A stretch of 64,000 nucleotides of DNA from Micromonospora echinospora (GTDB lineage Bacteria; Actinomycetota; Actinomycetes; Mycobacteriales; Micromonosporaceae): positions 620,001 through 684,000 of the forward strand of contig NZ_LT607413.1 of the NCBI RefSeq assembly GCF_900091495.1, in the 5' to 3' direction. Made by a program: the position numbers and the translations under genes. Below, piece after piece: positions 35,427-43,984 of this stretch (positions are counted from its first letter, which is position 1; every line of letters starts with the position of its first letter). A model generated the notes under the pieces. The model ran no database searches and was not told the DNA's origin. It saw nothing but the letters and a program-made list of their open reading frames with translations.

Positions 35427-35463
35427 CAGCCCACCCCCACCCCACCCCACCCCGACCCCCGCC
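35424..35463 (-). other. possible G-quadruplex tract
   Basis: The plus strand is a run of CCCC and CCCCC groups separated by single A or G bases, so the minus strand has at least six G-tracts of three to five. It lies about 50 bases after the cimA stop on the cimA-sense strand. Confidence 0.45.
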
Positions 35464-35509
35464 CACCGGGTCCGCCGGGTGGGCCGCCAGGCGCGGCCGG
35501 CGAGCGGGA

Positions 35510-37090
35510 TCAGACGTGGGCGCGGTCGAGGCCGTAGGTGAGCGCGTCGACCAGGGCGTGCCAGCTCGCCTCGACGACATTGGGGTGCACGCCGACGGTG
35601 GTCCAGTCCCGACCGGCACCGGTGGTCTCGACCAGGACCCGGGTGACCGCGCCGGTGCCCTGGCTCCCCTCCAGGATGCGGACCTTGTAGTCGGCCAGCC
35701 CGAAGTCGCGCAGCTCCGGGTAGTGCCGGGCCAGCCCGGCGCGCAGCGCCTCGTCCAGGGCGTTGACCGGACCGTTCCCCTCGGCGGTGGCGATCACCCG
35801 CTCCCCGCGTACCCGGATCTTCACGGTCGCCTCGGAGACCACCGCGCCGTCCTCCCGGTGCTCGACGATCACCCGGTACGACTCCAGGGTGAACGGCTTC
35901 GCCGGGGCGCGGTCCGGCAGCTCGGAGCGGACCAGCAACTCGAACGAGGCGTCCGCGGCCTCGAAGGACCAGCCGCCGGCTTCCAGTTCCTTGACCCGGT
36001 TGGTGACCCGGGAGAGCGTCTCCGGACGGCCGGCCAGGTCCAGACCCAGCTCACGACTCTTGAGCTCGATGCTGGCCCGGCCGGCCATCTCGGTGACCAG
36101 GATCCGCATGTCGTTCCCCACCACTGCGGGGTCCACGTGGTTGTAGAGCAGCGGATCCACCTTGATCGCGCTCGCGTGCAGCCCCGCCTTGTGGGCGAAG
36201 GCCGCGGCCCCGGCGTACGCCTGGTGGGTGTCGGGGGCGATGTTCGCGATCTCGGCGATGGCGTGCGAGACGCGCACCATCTGCTCGAGGCACCCGTCCG
36301 GTAGGACCGGGATCCCGAGCTTGAGCTGGAGGTTGGCGACGACGGCGAAGATGTCGGCGTTGCCGGGGCGTTCGCCGTAGCCGTTGGCGGTGCCCTGGAA
36401 GTGGCGGACCCCGGCCTCGACGGCGGCGATGGTGTTGGCGACCGCGCAGGCGGTGTCGTTCTGGCAGTGGATGCCGAGCCGCTCCGGTCCGACGCCGGTG
36501 CGGGCGGTCAGGTCGGCGATGGCGGCGGTCACCTGGGAGGGCAGCATGCCCCCGTTGGTGTCGCAGAGCACCATCACCTCGGCTCCGGCGTCGAGCGCCG
36601 TCTCCACCACCGCCGCCCCGTACGCCGGGTCGGCGCGGTAGCCGTCGAAGAAGTGCTCCCCGTCGACGAAGACCCGGCGTCCCTCCGCGACCAGGTGGGC
36701 CACCGTGTCCCGGATCATGGCCAGGTTCTCGGCCGGGGTGGTCCGCAGCGCCCGCTCGACGTGCCGCAGGTCCGCCTTGGCGACCAGCGCGATCGCCGGG
36801 GTCTCGGCGTCGAGCAGGGCGCGCACCTGCGGGTCGTCGGCGACCGCGACCCCGGCCTTGCGGGTGGCGCCGAACGCGACCAGCAGCGCATGACGCAGGT
36901 CGAGCTCGGTACGGGCCCGGCGGAAGAACTCGGTGTCCTTGGGCACCGCGCCCGGCCAGCCGCCCTCGATGAAGCCGACGCCGAACTCGTCGAGCAGCCG
37001 GGCCACGGCGAGCTTGTCGACCACGGAGTAGCTGATTCCCTCGCGCTGGGCACCGTCGCGCAACGTCGTGTCGTAGACCTGGTACGTCAT
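35510..37090 (-). CDS. cimA: (R)-citramalate synthase
   Basis: CimA condenses pyruvate and acetyl-CoA to citramalate, opening a threonine-independent route to isoleucine. The 526-residue protein has the HMGL-like TIM barrel (YDTTLRDGAQREGISYS, FIEGGWPG, HCQNDTACAVAN, GTANGYGERPGNAD). Its LeuA-type dimer and regulatory domain follows at about 385-526 (YKVRILEGSQGTGAVTRVL). The ATG at 37090 follows AAGG. The first-domain motifs favour citramalate synthase over 2-isopropylmalate synthase. A leader peptide, a hairpin and a terminator upstream point to attenuation by isoleucine/leucine supply. LeuC, LeuD and LeuB can carry the product onward. Confidence 0.93.
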   Translation of the reverse strand: MTYQVYDTTLRDGAQREGISYSVVDKLAVARLLDEFGVGFIEGGWPGAVPKDTEFFRRARTELDLRHALLVAFGATRKAGVAVADDPQVRALLDAETPAIALVAKADLRHVERALRTTPAENLAMIRDTVAHLVAEGRRVFVDGEHFFDGYRADPAYGAAVVETALDAGAEVMVLCDTNGGMLPSQVTAAIADLTARTGVGPERLGIHCQNDTACAVANTIAAVEAGVRHFQGTANGYGERPGNADIFAVVANLQLKLGIPVLPDGCLEQMVRVSHAIAEIANIAPDTHQAYAGAAAFAHKAGLHASAIKVDPLLYNHVDPAVVGNDMRILVTEMAGRASIELKSRELGLDLAGRPETLSRVTNRVKELEAGGWSFEAADASFELLVRSELPDRAPAKPFTLESYRVIVEHREDGAVVSEATVKIRVRGERVIATAEGNGPVNALDEALRAGLARHYPELRDFGLADYKVRILEGSQGTGAVTRVLVETTGAGRDWTTVGVHPNVVEASWHALVDALTYGLDRAHV

Positions 37091-37112
37091 GGGAGACCTT
37101 TCTGGAACCAAC

Positions 37113-37143
37113 AAAAAGACCCCCCGCGGGGTGCGGGAGGTCT
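37113..37143 (-). terminator. attenuator terminator in the cimA leader
   Basis: On the minus strand an 11-bp stem (37133-37143 with 37117-37127, one mismatch) with a five-base loop is followed by TTTTT. This is the classical intrinsic terminator form, rare in this GC-rich window, and it stands about 23 bases before the cimA start. Confidence 0.75.
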
Positions 37144-37172
37144 GCGCGCTCGGCGGAGGGTTGCCGGCGCGC
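37144..37172 (-). promoter_or_regulatory. pause hairpin of the cimA attenuator
   Basis: The stem GCGCGC-CGGC pairs with GCCG-GCGCGC across 37144-37172. It lies directly between the leader stop and the terminator, the place of a pause hairpin in amino acid attenuators. Confidence 0.6.
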
Positions 37173-37204
37173 TAGGTGCCAATAAGCAGGGCGGTGCTGG
37201 TCAC
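37172..37204 (-). CDS. cimA leader peptide VTSTALLIGT
   Basis: A ten-codon frame (GTG to TAG) just before the pause hairpin encodes two consecutive Leu codons and one Ile codon. CAGAGT lies seven bases before the GTG, so the RNA could start at it. A ribosome stalling at Leu-Leu-Ile would let the RNA refold and read through into cimA. This is a product-feedback leader by layout. Experimental support is unknown to me. Confidence 0.65.
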   Translation of the reverse strand: MTSTALLIGT

Positions 37205-37432
37205 GTTCCGTACTCTGCCACCCGCGGCCCGGATCTGGGAGGAGAAATCCACATCTCGGGACAACCGGTGGCGGAGGGTTGCGCTGGCGGACCGCAGGCC
37301 AACACGTCGCCGGAACACGCGATCGGTGATCGACTTCACAAGTAACCCGGCCGCCACCTGGGCGTTACGGGGTTGGGGCAATATCTGGAACCAGTCCAGT
37401 TACGGCCCCGTGCCACTCGTCAAGGAGGACCT

Positions 37433-37987
37433 GTGCTCACCGTCGGTGACAGCTTCCCGGAGTACGAACTCACCGCCTGCGTCTCCCTGGAGGCCGACAA
37501 GGCGTTCGAGACGATCCACCACAAGTCGCACCAGGGCCAGTGGCGGGTCGTCTTCTTCTGGCCGAAGGACTTCACCTTCATCTGTCCCACCGAGATCGCC
37601 GAGTTCGGCCGGCTCAACGGCGAGTTCGCCGACCGCGACGCCCAGGTCCTCGGCGTCTCCGTCGACAACGAGTTCGTCCACTACGCCTGGCGCAAGGACC
37701 ACCCGGATCTGCGGGAGCTGCCCTTCCCGATGCTCAGCGACATCAAGCGCGAGCTGACCGAGGCCTGCGGCGTGCTCGGCGAGGACGGCGTGGCCCAGCG
37801 GGCCACCTTCATCGTCGACCCGAACAACGAGATCCAGTTCGCCATGGTCACCGCCGGCTCGGTCGGCCGGAACGTCTCCGAGGTGCTGCGGGTGCTCGAC
37901 GCCCTCCAGACCGACGAGCTGTGCCCGTGCAACTGGAACAAGGGCGCCGACACCCTGGACGCCACCAAGCTGATGGCCGGGGCCTGA
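37433..37987 (+). CDS. ahpC: alkyl hydroperoxide reductase subunit C (peroxiredoxin)
   Basis: The 184-residue 2-Cys peroxiredoxin reduces hydroperoxides. The peroxidatic Cys is in FTFICPTEIAEFG near residue 48, and the C-terminal CPCNW holds two more cysteines including the resolving one. The actinobacterial AhpC is recharged by AhpD, here four bases away. GTG 37433 follows AAGGAGGA. No OxyR gene is adjacent. A perfect 15-bp hairpin terminator follows ahpD. Confidence 0.96.
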   Translation: MLTVGDSFPEYELTACVSLEADKAFETIHHKSHQGQWRVVFFWPKDFTFICPTEIAEFGRLNGEFADRDAQVLGVSVDNEFVHYAWRKDHPDLRELPFPMLSDIKRELTEACGVLGEDGVAQRATFIVDPNNEIQFAMVTAGSVGRNVSEVLRVLDALQTDELCPCNWNKGADTLDATKLMAGA

Positions 37988-37990
37988 CCG

Positions 37991-38521
37991 ATGGGCCTCG
38001 ACGCGATCAAGGCGGCTCTGCCGGAGTACGCCAAGGACATCAAGCTCAACCTCGGGTCCACCGTCGGCACCTCGACCCTGAGCCCGCTCCAGGCCTGGGG
38101 CACCGCGCTGGCCTGCGCGGTGGCCGCCCGTAACCCGGTGGTGCTGCGCGAGATCGCGGCCGAGGCGGCCGACCACCTCAAGCCGGAGGCGGTCGAGGCG
38201 GCCAAGGGCGCGGCCACGATCATGGCGATGAACAACGTCTACTACCGGTCCAAGCACCTGATCGGCGACGAGTCGTACGCCTCGATCCCGGCCCGGCTGC
38301 GGATGCAGATCATCGCGAGGCCCGGCGTGGACAAGGGCGACTTCGAGCTCTGGTGCCTGGCGGTGTCGGCGATCACCGGGTGCGGGGTGTGCCTGGAGTC
38401 GCACGAGAAGACCCTGCGCGGGGCCGGGTTCACCCGGGAGCAGGTGCACGAGGGGCTGCGGATCGCCGCCGTGGTGCACGCCGCCGCGGTGGCGCTGGAC
38501 GCCGAGGCCGCGCTGGGCTGA
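37991..38521 (+). CDS. ahpD: alkyl hydroperoxide reductase AhpD
   Basis: A 176-residue all-helical carboxymuconolactone decarboxylase-family protein. Its redox motif CGVCLESHEKTL holds the two cysteines that pass electrons to AhpC, and the nearby Glu and His activate them. It takes electrons from dihydrolipoamide in mycobacteria. It starts three bases after the ahpC stop, an obvious operon. It resists organic and peroxynitrite stress. Confidence 0.96.
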   Translation: MGLDAIKAALPEYAKDIKLNLGSTVGTSTLSPLQAWGTALACAVAARNPVVLREIAAEAADHLKPEAVEAAKGAATIMAMNNVYYRSKHLIGDESYASIPARLRMQIIARPGVDKGDFELWCLAVSAITGCGVCLESHEKTLRGAGFTREQVHEGLRIAAVVHAAAVALDAEAALG

Positions 38522-38543
38522 CGCCCTGCGTCCACCGGCACTC

Positions 38544-38580
38544 CGACCGGGGCCGTCCCACCGACGGACGGCCCCGGTCG
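38544..38580 (+). terminator. ahpCD terminator
   Basis: Perfect 15-bp stem (38544-38558 with 38566-38580), seven-base loop, followed by CGTCGTTTCC, 22 bases after the ahpD stop. Confidence 0.75.
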
Positions 38581-38763
38581 CGTCGTTTCCGGCGGCTCCC
38601 GCGACCGGGACGCCTCCGGCAAGCCGACTCCGCCGGTGCGCGGACCGGCGACTCCGGCCCCCCGGTACCGGCCGGCAGGTGTGCGACCGCGACCAGGGGG
38701 TACGAGGAGTCCTGACCGGACAGCATCCCCGATACGACGCAGTCGAGGCAGGAGGGCCGTGGA

Positions 38764-39219
38764 ATGGACAGGCTCGATCCGGGCGCGGCGCACGCCTCAC
38801 CGAAGCCGGTGACCGACGACGGGCAGGGCGCCTTCGCGGGCGGCGCGCCCGCCGGTGCCTTCGACCCCTGGCGCTACCGGGACGAGGCCGGGGTCACCGA
38901 CACCGACCTGACCGGCTACCACGTCAAGGCGACCGACGGGTCGATCGGGAAGATCGACGAGGCGAGTCACGACGTCAACGCCAGTTACCTGGTGGTGGAC
39001 ACCGGCCCCTGGATCTTCGGCCGGAAGGTGATGCTCCCGGCCGGCACGGTCAACCACGTCGACCACGATGTCCGCACGGTGTTCGTCGACCGGACCCGCG
39101 ACCAGGTCCGGGCCGCTCCCGAGTACGACGAGACCGACACCGACCCGGCGTACCGGGACCGGCTGGGCGGCTACTACGACGACACGTACGCGCCCGTGCC
39201 ACCGGGCACCGCCCGGTAG
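38764..39219 (+). CDS. PRC-barrel domain protein
   Basis: A 151-residue soluble protein. It has an acidic, disordered N-terminus (1-45), then a PRC barrel (VTDTDLTGYHVKATDGSIGKIDE to VFVDRT) and a short Asp/Tyr-rich end. PRC-barrel proteins of this type act in stress and envelope contexts in actinobacteria, but the function here is unknown. AGGAGGG precedes the ATG. Confidence 0.85.
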   Translation: MDRLDPGAAHASPKPVTDDGQGAFAGGAPAGAFDPWRYRDEAGVTDTDLTGYHVKATDGSIGKIDEASHDVNASYLVVDTGPWIFGRKVMLPAGTVNHVDHDVRTVFVDRTRDQVRAAPEYDETDTDPAYRDRLGGYYDDTYAPVPPGTAR

Positions 39220-39264
39220 GTGACCACGTCGTGACGGCCGGTGGGGTTCCGCCCCGCCGGCCGT

Positions 39265-39270
39265 TAGCGT
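39265..39270 (+). promoter_or_regulatory. -10 element of a leaderless promoter (phosphatase gene)
   Basis: TAGCGT, six bases before the GTG at 39277, with no Shine-Dalgarno sequence. Confidence 0.55.
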
Positions 39271-39276
39271 GTCGAG

Positions 39277-40017
39277 GTGGACACCCCTGGAGCGAATCGA
39301 CGAATCCCGTTCTCCGCGATGTTCAACTTCCGTGACGTCGGCGGCTACCGAGGCCACGACGGACGCACCGTACGGTGGGGGCGGCTCTACCGCTCCGACT
39401 CCCTGCACCGGGTCGACGAGACCGATCGGGCGGCGTTCGCCGCGCTCGGCGTCCGGACGGTGGTCGACCTGCGTCGACCGTCCGAGGTGGCCCGGGACGG
39501 CCGGGTGCCGGCGTACGACGGGCTCGCCTACCGCAACATCCACCCGGAACACCGGTCCTGGGCCGAGCAGATGTACGACCCGGCGACCAGCCTCGCCGGC
39601 TTCCTGGTCGACCGGTACGTCGCCCTGGCCACCACCGGCGCGGCCGGGCTGGCCGAGGCGGTCGGCCTGATCGCCGACGCCGAGAACGCCCCGGTGGTGG
39701 TGCACTGCGTGGCCGGCAAGGACCGCACCGGCATCGTCTGCGCGCTGACCCTGGCGTTGCTCGGGGTGAGCGACACGGACATCGCCGCCGACTACGCGCT
39801 GAGCACCGAGGCGTCGGCCCGGTTCAGCGCCTGGCTCGCGGCCAGCATGCCCGAGGCGGCGGATCCACCCGCGCCGTTCCTCGCCTCACCGGCCGAGGCG
39901 ATGCCGCTCTTCCTCGACGAGCTGCGCGACCGGCACGGGTCCGTCGAGGGGTACCTCCGCCACGCCGGGCTGGCCGACGCGCAGTTCGACGCTCTCCGGG
40001 CTCACCTGCTGGAGTGA
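39277..40017 (+). CDS. tyrosine-protein phosphatase, MptpB-like
   Basis: The 246-residue protein carries the phosphatase loop HCVAGKDRTGIVCAL near residue 147, with the catalytic Cys and Arg. The N-terminal NFRDVGGYRG is typical of the atypical dual-specificity/MptpB group, and the Lys-Asp pair after Cys marks phosphoinositide-capable members. It could dephosphorylate proteins or phosphoinositides. There is no signal peptide. The start codon is a GTG behind TAGCGT. Confidence 0.9.
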   Translation: MDTPGANRRIPFSAMFNFRDVGGYRGHDGRTVRWGRLYRSDSLHRVDETDRAAFAALGVRTVVDLRRPSEVARDGRVPAYDGLAYRNIHPEHRSWAEQMYDPATSLAGFLVDRYVALATTGAAGLAEAVGLIADAENAPVVVHCVAGKDRTGIVCALTLALLGVSDTDIAADYALSTEASARFSAWLAASMPEAADPPAPFLASPAEAMPLFLDELRDRHGSVEGYLRHAGLADAQFDALRAHLLE

Positions 40018-40106
40018 CCCGCCGGGTGGAGCCGCCCCCGGGGGCCCGCCCAGGACCGGAGGTGGCTCACGCGGTGACCGAGAACTGCCGACATGCTGAC
40101 TCCCTA

Positions 40107-40128
40107 TGACGCAAACGGTTCTGCGTCA
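40107..40128. repeat. inverted repeat after the phosphatase gene
   Basis: TGACGCA (40107-40113) and TGCGTCA (40122-40128) flank eight bases. It may be a weak terminator or a protein-binding site. Confidence 0.4.
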
Positions 40129-40219
40129 GCAAGATAGGTCACCATGGATGACGCCCGGTAGTCCGCCGCACCGGTCACGGAAAGTGAACAGAGCTGCTAC
40201 CGGCTGAAACAGCGACATC

Positions 40220-40255
40220 CCGGGGGTGATGTCCGATATCGGACATCACCCCCGG
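40220..40255. terminator. perfect 36-bp palindrome near the ilvE end
   Basis: Two 18-base halves (40220-40237, 40238-40255) are exact reverse complements with no spacer. It stands about 40 bases after the ilvE stop, so a terminator is the simplest reading. Its centre GTCCGATATCGGAC would also suit a dimeric DNA-binding protein. Confidence 0.6.
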
Positions 40256-40293
40256 CACGCCACAGCGGGCGGGACCGCGATCCCGCCGACGGG

Positions 40294-41391
40294 TCAGAGC
40301 ACCCGACGGACCCAGCCGTACGGGTCGGCGGCCACGCCGCGCTGGAGGTCGACGAGCTGCTGGCGCAGCCCCATGGTGACCCGGCCGGGCTCCCCCGCCC
40401 CGATGACGAACTCGCCGTCCGGGAAGCGGACGTGCCCGATCGGCGTGATCACGGCGGCCGTGCCACAGGCGAAGACCTCGCGCAGCCGCCCGCTCGCCGC
40501 GTCGGCCTGCCAGTCGGCGAAGCTGACCGACCGCTCCTGCACGGTCAGGCCGGCCTCGGTGGCCAGCGTCAGCACCGACTCGCGGGTGATGCCCGGCAGT
40601 ATGGTGCCGGTCAGCGGCGGGGTGACCAGCGTGCCGTCGTCGTAGACGAAGAAGACGTTCATGCCGCCCAGTTCGTCGACGAAGCGCCGCTCGACGGCGT
40701 CCAGGAAGACCACCTGCTCACAGCCGTGCTCGATCGCCTCGGCCTGCGCGGCCAGCGAGGCCGCGTAGTTCCCGCCGCACTTCGCCGCGCCGGTGCCACC
40801 CGGCGCCGCCCGGGTGTAGTCCGGGGAGATCCAGACCTTGACCGGCTTGACCCCGCCGGAGAAGTACGCCCCGACCGGGGCGGCGATCAGGACGTAGAGG
40901 TATTCCCGGGCCGGCCGGACCCCGAGGAAGACCTCACTGGCGAACATGAACGGCCGCAGGTAGAGGCTGCCGTCCTCACCGGACGGGATCCACTCCCGGT
41001 CGATCTCGATCAGCCGGTGCAGCGAGTCGAGGAACGCCTCCGGCGGCAGCGGGGGCATGGCCAGCCGCTCGGCCGAGGTGACGAACCGGTCGGCGTTGGC
41101 CTCCGGCCGGAAGAGCGTCACCCCACCGTCGGCGGTGCGGTACGCCTTGAGCCCCTCGAAGATCTCCTGCGCGTAGTGCAGTACGGCACTGGCCGGGTCC
41201 ATCGGGATCGGCGCGCGGGCCTCGACGCGGGCGTCGTACCAGCCCTTGTCCTCCGCGTAGCGGATCGTGACCATGTGGTCGGTGAAGACCCGGCCGAACC
41301 CGGGGTCGACCAGCAGGGCGGCCCGGTCGGCGGCGGATACGGGCGCGGGGTTCCGACGGATCTCGAATTCGAGCTTGTCACCACCGCTCAT
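40294..41391 (-). CDS. ilvE: branched-chain amino acid aminotransferase
   Basis: A 365-residue fold-type IV PLP aminotransferase that performs the last step of Val, Leu and Ile synthesis and the first of their breakdown. The cofactor lysine is in GTGAAKCGGNYAAS near residue 205; IFEGLKAYR, LYLRPFMFASE, ELGGMN and EVFACGTAAVI are typical. ATG 41391 follows GGAGG by eight bases; the in-frame ATG at 41433 has no such site. It forms part of the leu/ilv-rich region but has its own transcript. Confidence 0.96.
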   Translation of the reverse strand: MSGGDKLEFEIRRNPAPVSAADRAALLVDPGFGRVFTDHMVTIRYAEDKGWYDARVEARAPIPMDPASAVLHYAQEIFEGLKAYRTADGGVTLFRPEANADRFVTSAERLAMPPLPPEAFLDSLHRLIEIDREWIPSGEDGSLYLRPFMFASEVFLGVRPAREYLYVLIAAPVGAYFSGGVKPVKVWISPDYTRAAPGGTGAAKCGGNYAASLAAQAEAIEHGCEQVVFLDAVERRFVDELGGMNVFFVYDDGTLVTPPLTGTILPGITRESVLTLATEAGLTVQERSVSFADWQADAASGRLREVFACGTAAVITPIGHVRFPDGEFVIGAGEPGRVTMGLRQQLVDLQRGVAADPYGWVRRVL

Positions 41392-41552
41392 CGCGCTGAC
41401 CTCCCTGGGACGGCACGGCATGCCGGAGCGCATGCCGAAGGACTGGTGCAGTGGAACTTACCCCGAACGGCCGTTGCGCGGGAGGGCCGGCCAACGGGCC
41501 GGCGCTACGTACCGTGACGCCGGGCCGTCCGGGTGGCGGGCTGAGCGGGCGG

Positions 41553-42587
41553 TCAGCCCGCGGCGTACTCGGCCAGACGGTCGCCGACCTCGTCGGTGCG
41601 CAGCGGTACGCCCGGCGCCCGGTTCGCCAGCTCGCTGGCGACCGCCTCGGTCACCCGGTTGGCGGCGTCGGAGTGGCCGAGCTGCTCCAGCAGCAGCGCG
41701 GCGGAGAGCACGGCGGCCACCGGGTCGGCGAGGCCCTTGCCGGCGATGTCCGGGGCCGAGCCGTGCACCGGTTCGAACATCGAGGGGTAGCGCCCCTCGG
41801 GGTTGATGCAGCCGCTGGCGGCCAGCCCGATGCCGCCGGTGACGGCAGCGGCGATGTCGGTCAGGATGTCGCCGAAGAGGTTGTCGGTGACCACCACGTC
41901 GTACCGCTGCGGCTGGGTGACCAGGAACATCGCGGCGGCGTCCACGTGCTGGTACTCGGTGGTCACGTCGGGGTGCTCGGCGGCGACCGCCGCGAAGGCG
42001 CGGGCCCAGAGCGACCCGGCGTGGGTGAGCACGTTGGTCTTGTGCACCAGGGTCACCTTGCGGCGCTCCCGGCGCCCCGCCCGGGCGAACGCGTCCCGGA
42101 TCACCCGCTCCACGCCGTGCCGGGTGTTCAGGCTCTCCTCGGTGGCCACCTCGGCGGGGGTGTCCCGGTGCAGCGAGCCGCCCGCGCCGGCGTAGAGCCC
42201 CTCGGTGCCCTCCCGGACCACCACCAGGTCGACCTCGCCCGGCTTGACGGTGGCGAGCGGGCCGGTCACGCCGGGCCAGAGCCGGGACGGGCGGAGGTTG
42301 ACGTACTGGTCGAAGGCGAAACGGAGCTTGAGCAGCAGGCCGCGCTCCAGCACGCCCGGCGGGACGGTCGGATCGCCGACCGCGCCGAGCAGGATCGCGT
42401 CGTGCCCGGCCAGCTCGGTCAGGACCGAGTCCGGCAGCACCTCGCCGGTGCGGTGGTAGCGGGCGGCGCCGAGGTCGTACTCGGTGGCCTCCACGACGCC
42501 GGGAAGGACGGCGTCGACGACCTTGCGGGCCTGCGCGACCACCTCGGGTCCGATCCCGTCCCCGGCCACCACCGCGATCCGCGCCAC
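41553..42587 (-). CDS. leuB: 3-isopropylmalate dehydrogenase
   Basis: LeuB oxidatively decarboxylates 3-isopropylmalate with NAD. The 344-residue protein has [16 protein letters not shown], the substrate block [27 protein letters not shown] and the NAD/metal motif [21 protein letters not shown] with [14 protein letters not shown]. It also accepts 3-methylmalate in the citramalate route, known for the family and relevant since cimA is near. GTG 42587 follows GAGGAGTGG. Confidence 0.96.
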   Translation of the reverse strand: MARIAVVAGDGIGPEVVAQARKVVDAVLPGVVEATEYDLGAARYHRTGEVLPDSVLTELAGHDAILLGAVGDPTVPPGVLERGLLLKLRFAFDQYVNLRPSRLWPGVTGPLATVKPGEVDLVVVREGTEGLYAGAGGSLHRDTPAEVATEESLNTRHGVERVIRDAFARAGRRERRKVTLVHKTNVLTHAGSLWARAFAAVAAEHPDVTTEYQHVDAAAMFLVTQPQRYDVVVTDNLFGDILTDIAAAVTGGIGLAASGCINPEGRYPSMFEPVHGSAPDIAGKGLADPVAAVLSAALLLEQLGHSDAANRVTEAVASELANRAPGVPLRTDEVGDRLAEYAAG

Positions 42588-42807
42588 GTTCCACTCCTCA
42601 GCTCACCGTTGAACTCGTACGTTACGACGCCGTCCCGCCTCCCGGTACGTTGCGCTCATATTATGGGAATCTCGGATGCACAGCAGCTTTCCAGGTGACA
42701 TTCATGATCCGGTCAACTCGACCACCTAGGGTGGGGTTCGCACGGGTCACGGGGGCCCGTGACGGAGGGTCGGCGACGGCGCGGCACCATCCGGAGGGAG
42801 CAGGCAC

Positions 42808-43647
42808 ATGCGGATCGAGGAACAGACCCGGAGCCGGTGGGTGGACCAGCCCGCCCACGTCAGCCGTCGTCCCGACCTGCGGCTCGGTGGTCGCAGCCTG
42901 CTGGATCGCTGGGGTGGGGTGGCCACCGACCGGCTCACCGTCACGCACACCGTGCGCACCTCCACCGCCGAGTACACCCTCGTGCTGAACGCCCCGGAGT
43001 GGCTCGGACGGCGCGGGGTCGGCGAGGCGCTGCGCGACGCCGTCGCCGAACTACGGGCCGTCGACCTGACCTACGGCCCCGGCCGACCGCACAGCCTCGT
43101 CTCCCGGCTGCGCCGGGGCGAGATCAGCCCCGAGTCGTACGCCCCCCTGGCCGACCTGGTCGACCGCTGCGCCGCGATGCGGGCGGCCACCGACGGCTGG
43201 TTCGACGCCTGGGCGGTGCCCGGCGGCTTCGACCCGGGGGGCCTGCTCGGCGGATGGGCGGTGGAGCGGGCCGCCGCCCGGCTGCGGGCCTCCGGTGTGG
43301 ACGACTACGCCGTGGTCGCCGGCGCGGACCTGGTCGTCCGGGGGCACGCCCCGCACGGCGGGCCGTGGCGGGTCGCCGTGCTCCACCCGGACGGCGACCG
43401 TGCCCCGCTGGTGCTGGAGATGACGGCCGGCGCGATCGGCACCTCCGGGGTCAGCGGACGGCGTGACCACGTGGTGGACCCGCACACCGGGGAACCGGCC
43501 CGCCAGATGACCGCGGCCACCGTGGTGGGGCCGGACCTGTCCGTCGCCGACGCCTACGCCACCGCCCTCTACGCCGCCGGTCCGGCGGGACTGGACTGGT
43601 TCGGCGACGGATCGAACTACCGGCCGCTCTTCGCCCACCGGCGCTGA
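42808..43647 (+). CDS. ApbE-like FAD:protein FMN transferase
   Basis: The 279-residue protein has the family order of motifs: LDLTYGPGRPHSLVSRLRRG, DGWFDAW, GGWAVERAA, GAIGTSGVSGRRDHVVDPHTGEPA, then VADAYATALYAAG with the metal ligand Asp. It probably attaches FMN to a protein or handles FAD. It lacks a signal peptide and lipobox, so it is cytosolic. Flavoprotein partners such as Rnf/Nqr are not seen here. A 12-bp hairpin follows. Confidence 0.85.
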   Translation: MRIEEQTRSRWVDQPAHVSRRPDLRLGGRSLLDRWGGVATDRLTVTHTVRTSTAEYTLVLNAPEWLGRRGVGEALRDAVAELRAVDLTYGPGRPHSLVSRLRRGEISPESYAPLADLVDRCAAMRAATDGWFDAWAVPGGFDPGGLLGGWAVERAAARLRASGVDDYAVVAGADLVVRGHAPHGGPWRVAVLHPDGDRAPLVLEMTAGAIGTSGVSGRRDHVVDPHTGEPARQMTAATVVGPDLSVADAYATALYAAGPAGLDWFGDGSNYRPLFAHRR

Positions 43648-43693
43648 CCCCACAGGGGGCGCGGACCGGCTGGCGAGTGGGGACGACCGCGAT

Positions 43694-43729
43694 CGGCTCC
43701 CACGGGCGCGGCAACGACCGTGGGAGCCG
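43694..43729 (+). terminator. terminator after the ApbE-like gene
   Basis: A perfect 12-bp stem (43694-43705 with 43718-43729) with a 12-base loop, 47 bases after the stop. The rest of the intergenic region up to 43984 shows CACGCT seven bases before the next GTG (43985) and nothing else I can name. Confidence 0.65.
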
Positions 43730-43984
43730 GTCAGCGACGAGTGCGCGTGGCTCGCGCATCCGAGGGGTACGGAACCGACCGGCCGGACGCCGGACACCGC
43801 CACCCGAAGACGGGTCGACACCGTGAGTTCGGTCAGTAACCGCACGGATACGCTAGCGAACCGTCGTAGGCCGCCGCAAGGGTCTCCACAACCGACCGTC
43901 CTGGTATGACGCTGCGGGTTCCTTTCCGGACGGTCCACGGGGTCCGGTGACGCGCCGGGTCGACCGGATGGCACGCTGTCCGCC

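Noticed and set aside
37205..37381. Longer 69-codon frame ending in the cimA leader peptide
   Set aside because: The upstream part has no ribosome site and biased composition; the ten-codon GTG frame with a -10 element fits an attenuator leader better.
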